Below the pieces are notes generated by a model that worked only from the letters and a program-made list of their open reading frames with translations, had not been told where the DNA came from and ran no database searches. The translations under genes were made by a program, and so were the position numbers. From an uncultured Candidatus Saccharibacteria bacterium (lineage in GTDB: Bacteria; Patescibacteriota; Saccharimonadia; Saccharimonadales; UBA4665), in contig CALKHY010000167.1 of assembly GCA_937988795.1 (NCBI GenBank), positions 1 to 5,039 of the forward strand: a DNA stretch of 5,039 bases, written 5' to 3'. Positions 3,610-5,039 of the stretch are shown here, one piece after another (the first letter of the stretch is position 1; every line of letters starts with the position of its first letter).

Positions 3610-4118
3610 AGGGCGATGGCATCGTGGTTTAAGGTTGAGCCTGCGGCAGCGCTATTCTTGGGCGGCCAGATTTTATCAACAAACTTAACGATATCCGGAT
3701 CAACGTCGCACCAATTGAGGGTAAGAAATTCTTCGCGGGTAACGAAGCGGACTTCGGTCACTTCGTCCTCATCGTATGTAAAATCAAAACTCTCAAGCTC
3801 AGCTTCGGCGACAATACGCAGCATAAGGCACTTGCGGATCTCACCCTGGTACGTGCCGCGGCCATAGTAGGTGAACAGGAGGTTGCCAACTTTTTGGACC
3901 GCCACGCCCATCTCTTCCTCGAATTCGCGGCTGAGAGCTTCCTCAAAGGTCTCGCCATGCTCCCAGCCGCCACCAGGCAGCTCATACGTGCCAGTATCGT
4001 CAGCGCATACAAGCACCCTGTCCTGATCGTCGCGCACGATTGCCTTTACAGAAACACGATAGTACGGCGATTTCAGGCCGGTTTCATCAAAATACTGTGA
4101 ATAATCTATGCCCGCCAT
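3606..4118 (-). CDS. Nudix hydrolase (first of a tandem pair)
   Basis: This 170-residue Nudix protein has an intact box: G50-x5-E56-x7-R64-E65-F-E67-E68-E69-M-G71-V72, after the strands YYRVSVKAIVRDDQDRVLV and the turn LPGGGW. LPGGG is typical of MutT-like members, whereas the neighbour has MLGGG. The box gives metal-dependent pyrophosphohydrolase chemistry but not the substrate. An N-terminal stretch of about 15 residues and a C-terminal tail after IWPP extend beyond the core. I prefer the ATG at 4118, 10 nt after AAAGGGG (4135-4129); a GTG at 4124 in the same frame is only 4 nt from it. The gene leads a two-gene operon with its paralogue and is divergent from the HD phosphohydrolase, which suggests joint work on nucleotides (inference). 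Confidence 0.9.
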   Translation of the reverse strand: MAGIDYSQYFDETGLKSPYYRVSVKAIVRDDQDRVLVCADDTGTYELPGGGWEHGETFEEALSREFEEEMGVAVQKVGNLLFTYYGRGTYQGEIRKCLMLRIVAEAELESFDFTYDEDEVTEVRFVTREEFLTLNWCDVDPDIVKFVDKIWPPKNSAAAGSTLNHDAIAL

Positions 4119-4145
4119 TAGCACGACACCCCTTTAATCCATCTC

Positions 4146-4151
4146 AGTATA
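4146..4151 (-). promoter_or_regulatory. -10 box of the Nudix operon
   Basis: TATACT on the minus strand (4151-4146) lies 27 nt before the chosen ATG, giving a leader of about 20 nt that carries AAAGGGG. No clear -35 is visible. The -10 boxes of the two divergent genes are only 21 bp apart, so RNA polymerase binding for one direction would cover the other. Confidence 0.5.
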
Positions 4152-4169
4152 CATGCTGGTCTATCCGAA

Positions 4170-4178
4170 TGCTATAAT
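4170..4178 (+). promoter_or_regulatory. Extended -10 promoter, nearly leaderless HD gene
   Basis: TGC-TATAAT (4170-4178) is a consensus extended -10 element. The ATG follows after GGCGCGTA, so transcription should start 1-2 nt before or at the start codon. No ribosome-binding site precedes the ATG, as expected for a leaderless mRNA. Confidence 0.65.
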
Positions 4179-4186
4179 GGCGCGTA

Positions 4187-4798
4187 ATGGACAGGCGAGT
4201 GTTGTATCTGATCGAGCAAGCGGGGATGCTGCTGGACATGCCGCGCGCGCACGTGCGGAACCTCGGCAACAATGCGCCGGACACCATTGCGTCGCACTGT
4301 TACCACGTGGCTGTCATTGCCTACTGTCTGGCGAGGATGGAGGGCTTAAGCAACGAGGACGGCCTGAAGGCCATGGGCATGGGACTGCTGCACGATCTTG
4401 CCGAGGCACGCACCGGCGACGCTGACTTCGTAGCCAAAAACTACACGCGCATGGACGACGAGAAAGCGGTGCACGACCAGTTTGCCGGCCTGCCGTTCGG
4501 GCAGGATCTGGAGGGCATGGTGCACGAATATGAGGAACGCGAAACACTCGTGTCCAAGTGTGCCAAAGACGCCGACACGCTGGCGCAAATGTACATCGAA
4601 TGGCTGCTGGCATGGCGCGGCCACAAGCTTGCCGAAAAATGGTTCGAGGGCGACTTTACAAACCGTGTACCACACATGCGCACCGAATCGGCCAAGAAGC
4701 TGGCCCATGCCATGAAAGATAGCCACCCTCAAGAGTGGTGGTGGTCGGAATTTGTCGACAAAGGGATTAACTACAAGCACCTAAACGGACACAAATAA
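4187..4798 (+). CDS. HD-domain phosphohydrolase, YfbR-like
   Basis: This 203-residue soluble protein belongs to the HD superfamily branch that includes the 5'-deoxynucleotidase YfbR, which removes phosphate from deoxynucleoside monophosphates using a metal. Key positions are visible: R24 in VRNLGNNAPDTIASH, H37 in ASHCYHVAVIA, the HD pair H69-D70 and acidic E73 in LLHDLAEARTGD (67-78), and D130 in KDADTLAQMYIEW (127-139). Length and motif order fit YfbR-like proteins (about 200 residues). The rest is helical, with a Trp-rich tail (EWWWSEF). The start at 4187 is set by the extended -10 eight bases upstream. It shares a short divergent control region with two Nudix hydrolases and ends 2 bp from a convergent helicase gene. 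The exact nucleotide substrate is not determined by these motifs. Confidence 0.88.
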   Translation: MDRRVLYLIEQAGMLLDMPRAHVRNLGNNAPDTIASHCYHVAVIAYCLARMEGLSNEDGLKAMGMGLLHDLAEARTGDADFVAKNYTRMDDEKAVHDQFAGLPFGQDLEGMVHEYEERETLVSKCAKDADTLAQMYIEWLLAWRGHKLAEKWFEGDFTNRVPHMRTESAKKLAHAMKDSHPQEWWWSEFVDKGINYKHLNGHK

Positions 4799-4800
4799 AC

Positions 4801-5039
4801 CTAGAACAAACTAGTCTGGCTGTTTTTTGCGGCGCGTTTGGCGATACGGCGGAGTTGGTCAGCTATGCCTGGGTCGGTATGGCGCGTAAGTACATCGACT
4901 GGCAACTGCCGGATAAAGCGCGAAGGCTCTGAACTTTCGCCGCCACGGTTGCGGGCATGGGTGATTTCGAGCCGCTCGCGGGCGCGGGGGGCGGCGACGG
5001 AGAACAGGGGCTTTTCTTCGGCTTCGTCGCCGCGGCTGG
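4801..5039 (-). CDS. C-terminus of UvrD/Rep-type SF1 DNA helicase (partial)
   Basis: The minus-strand frame is open from the window edge to a TAG at 4803-4801, giving 78 residues of a protein that continues off the right end. PLFSVAAPRARERLEITHAR is recognisable as the end of the superfamily I helicase core. In this family motif VI normally reads LFYVA-x-TRAR-x-x-L, where an arginine reaches the ATP. The following SSEPSRFIRQLP also matches the usual SRF(I/L) stretch after it. The rest is a hydrophilic, Lys/Arg-rich tail. The motif-VI threonine is replaced by proline (codon 4989-4987, inside a run of six G on the plus strand), and the preceding Tyr by Ser. Such helicases unwind DNA in repair and replication restart. 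Whether this is UvrD, PcrA or a RecB-like relative cannot be told from the tail. Confidence 0.75.
   Translation of the reverse strand, partial: SRGDEAEEKPLFSVAAPRARERLEITHARNRGGESSEPSRFIRQLPVDVLTRHTDPGIADQLRRIAKRAAKNSQTSLF

Noticed and set aside
3196..3867. 223-codon plus-strand frame across both Nudix genes
   Set aside because: It is longer than either Nudix gene but antisense to two complete Nudix boxes, with a composition expected of a mirror frame.
4799..4830. Terminator between the convergent HD and helicase genes
   Set aside because: There is a T6 run at 4823-4828 on the plus strand, but no stable GC stem directly precedes it; only a weak CTAG/CTAG pair is present.
1..5039. CRISPR array, toxin-antitoxin pair or defence system
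   Set aside because: No regularly spaced repeats, and no small gene pair with toxin or antitoxin features. The Nudix and HD proteins look like stand-alone metabolic enzymes.

Overview
This window is bacterial chromosomal DNA, most likely from the candidate phyla radiation (Patescibacteria). Saccharibacteria is my first guess, from memory of similar proteins and without a search. Supporting signs are a decayed large serine recombinase of a type I associate with these genomes, very compact gene packing, start codons placed 6-8 nt after strong -10 boxes (leaderless transcription), and small nucleotide-housekeeping genes. TGA is used as an ordinary stop codon, which argues against the code-25 lineages Gracilibacteria and Absconditabacteria.

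Layout. Positions 1-357 hold no convincing gene. They contain a row of hairpins, three of them followed by T-runs like plus-strand terminators, then an extended -10 promoter and a leader with two interleaved long inverted repeats. Positions 358-728 are a serine recombinase remnant: the N-terminal tip is joined out of frame to the C-terminal end. The remnant abuts an intact tRNA-Gly(GCC) on the minus strand (717-793), which has its own promoter and terminator. Its D-loop/T-loop contact appears to be U19-A56 instead of the near-universal G19-C56.

Positions 863-2806 (minus strand) form a two-gene unit: a membrane M48 (HtpX-like) metalloprotease with a long C-terminal extension, then a small thioredoxin-fold-like protein without a CXXC motif. 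The second gene also has its own leaderless promoter. Positions 2807-3061 are intergenic. They hold the protease promoter, a second copy of the last 16 nt of the tRNA-Phe gene, three consecutive hairpins and a long bidirectional terminator. tRNA-Phe(GAA) lies at 3062-3137 on the minus strand.

Positions 3157-4118 (minus strand) hold two paralogous Nudix hydrolases coupled by an ATGA overlap. They are transcribed divergently from a YfbR-like HD-domain phosphohydrolase at 4187-4798, and a 68 bp region between them carries both promoters. Nudix and HD enzymes of these kinds act on nucleotides, so the locus reads as a small nucleotide-pool cleaning or salvage neighbourhood (inference). The window ends in the C-terminus of a UvrD/Rep-type helicase on the minus strand (4801-5039), convergent with the HD gene.

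I see no complete new defence or mobile system. The most unusual signals are the tRNA-Gly core substitution, the interleaved repeats before the recombinase remnant, and the duplicated tRNA-Phe end with its hairpin-rich interval.
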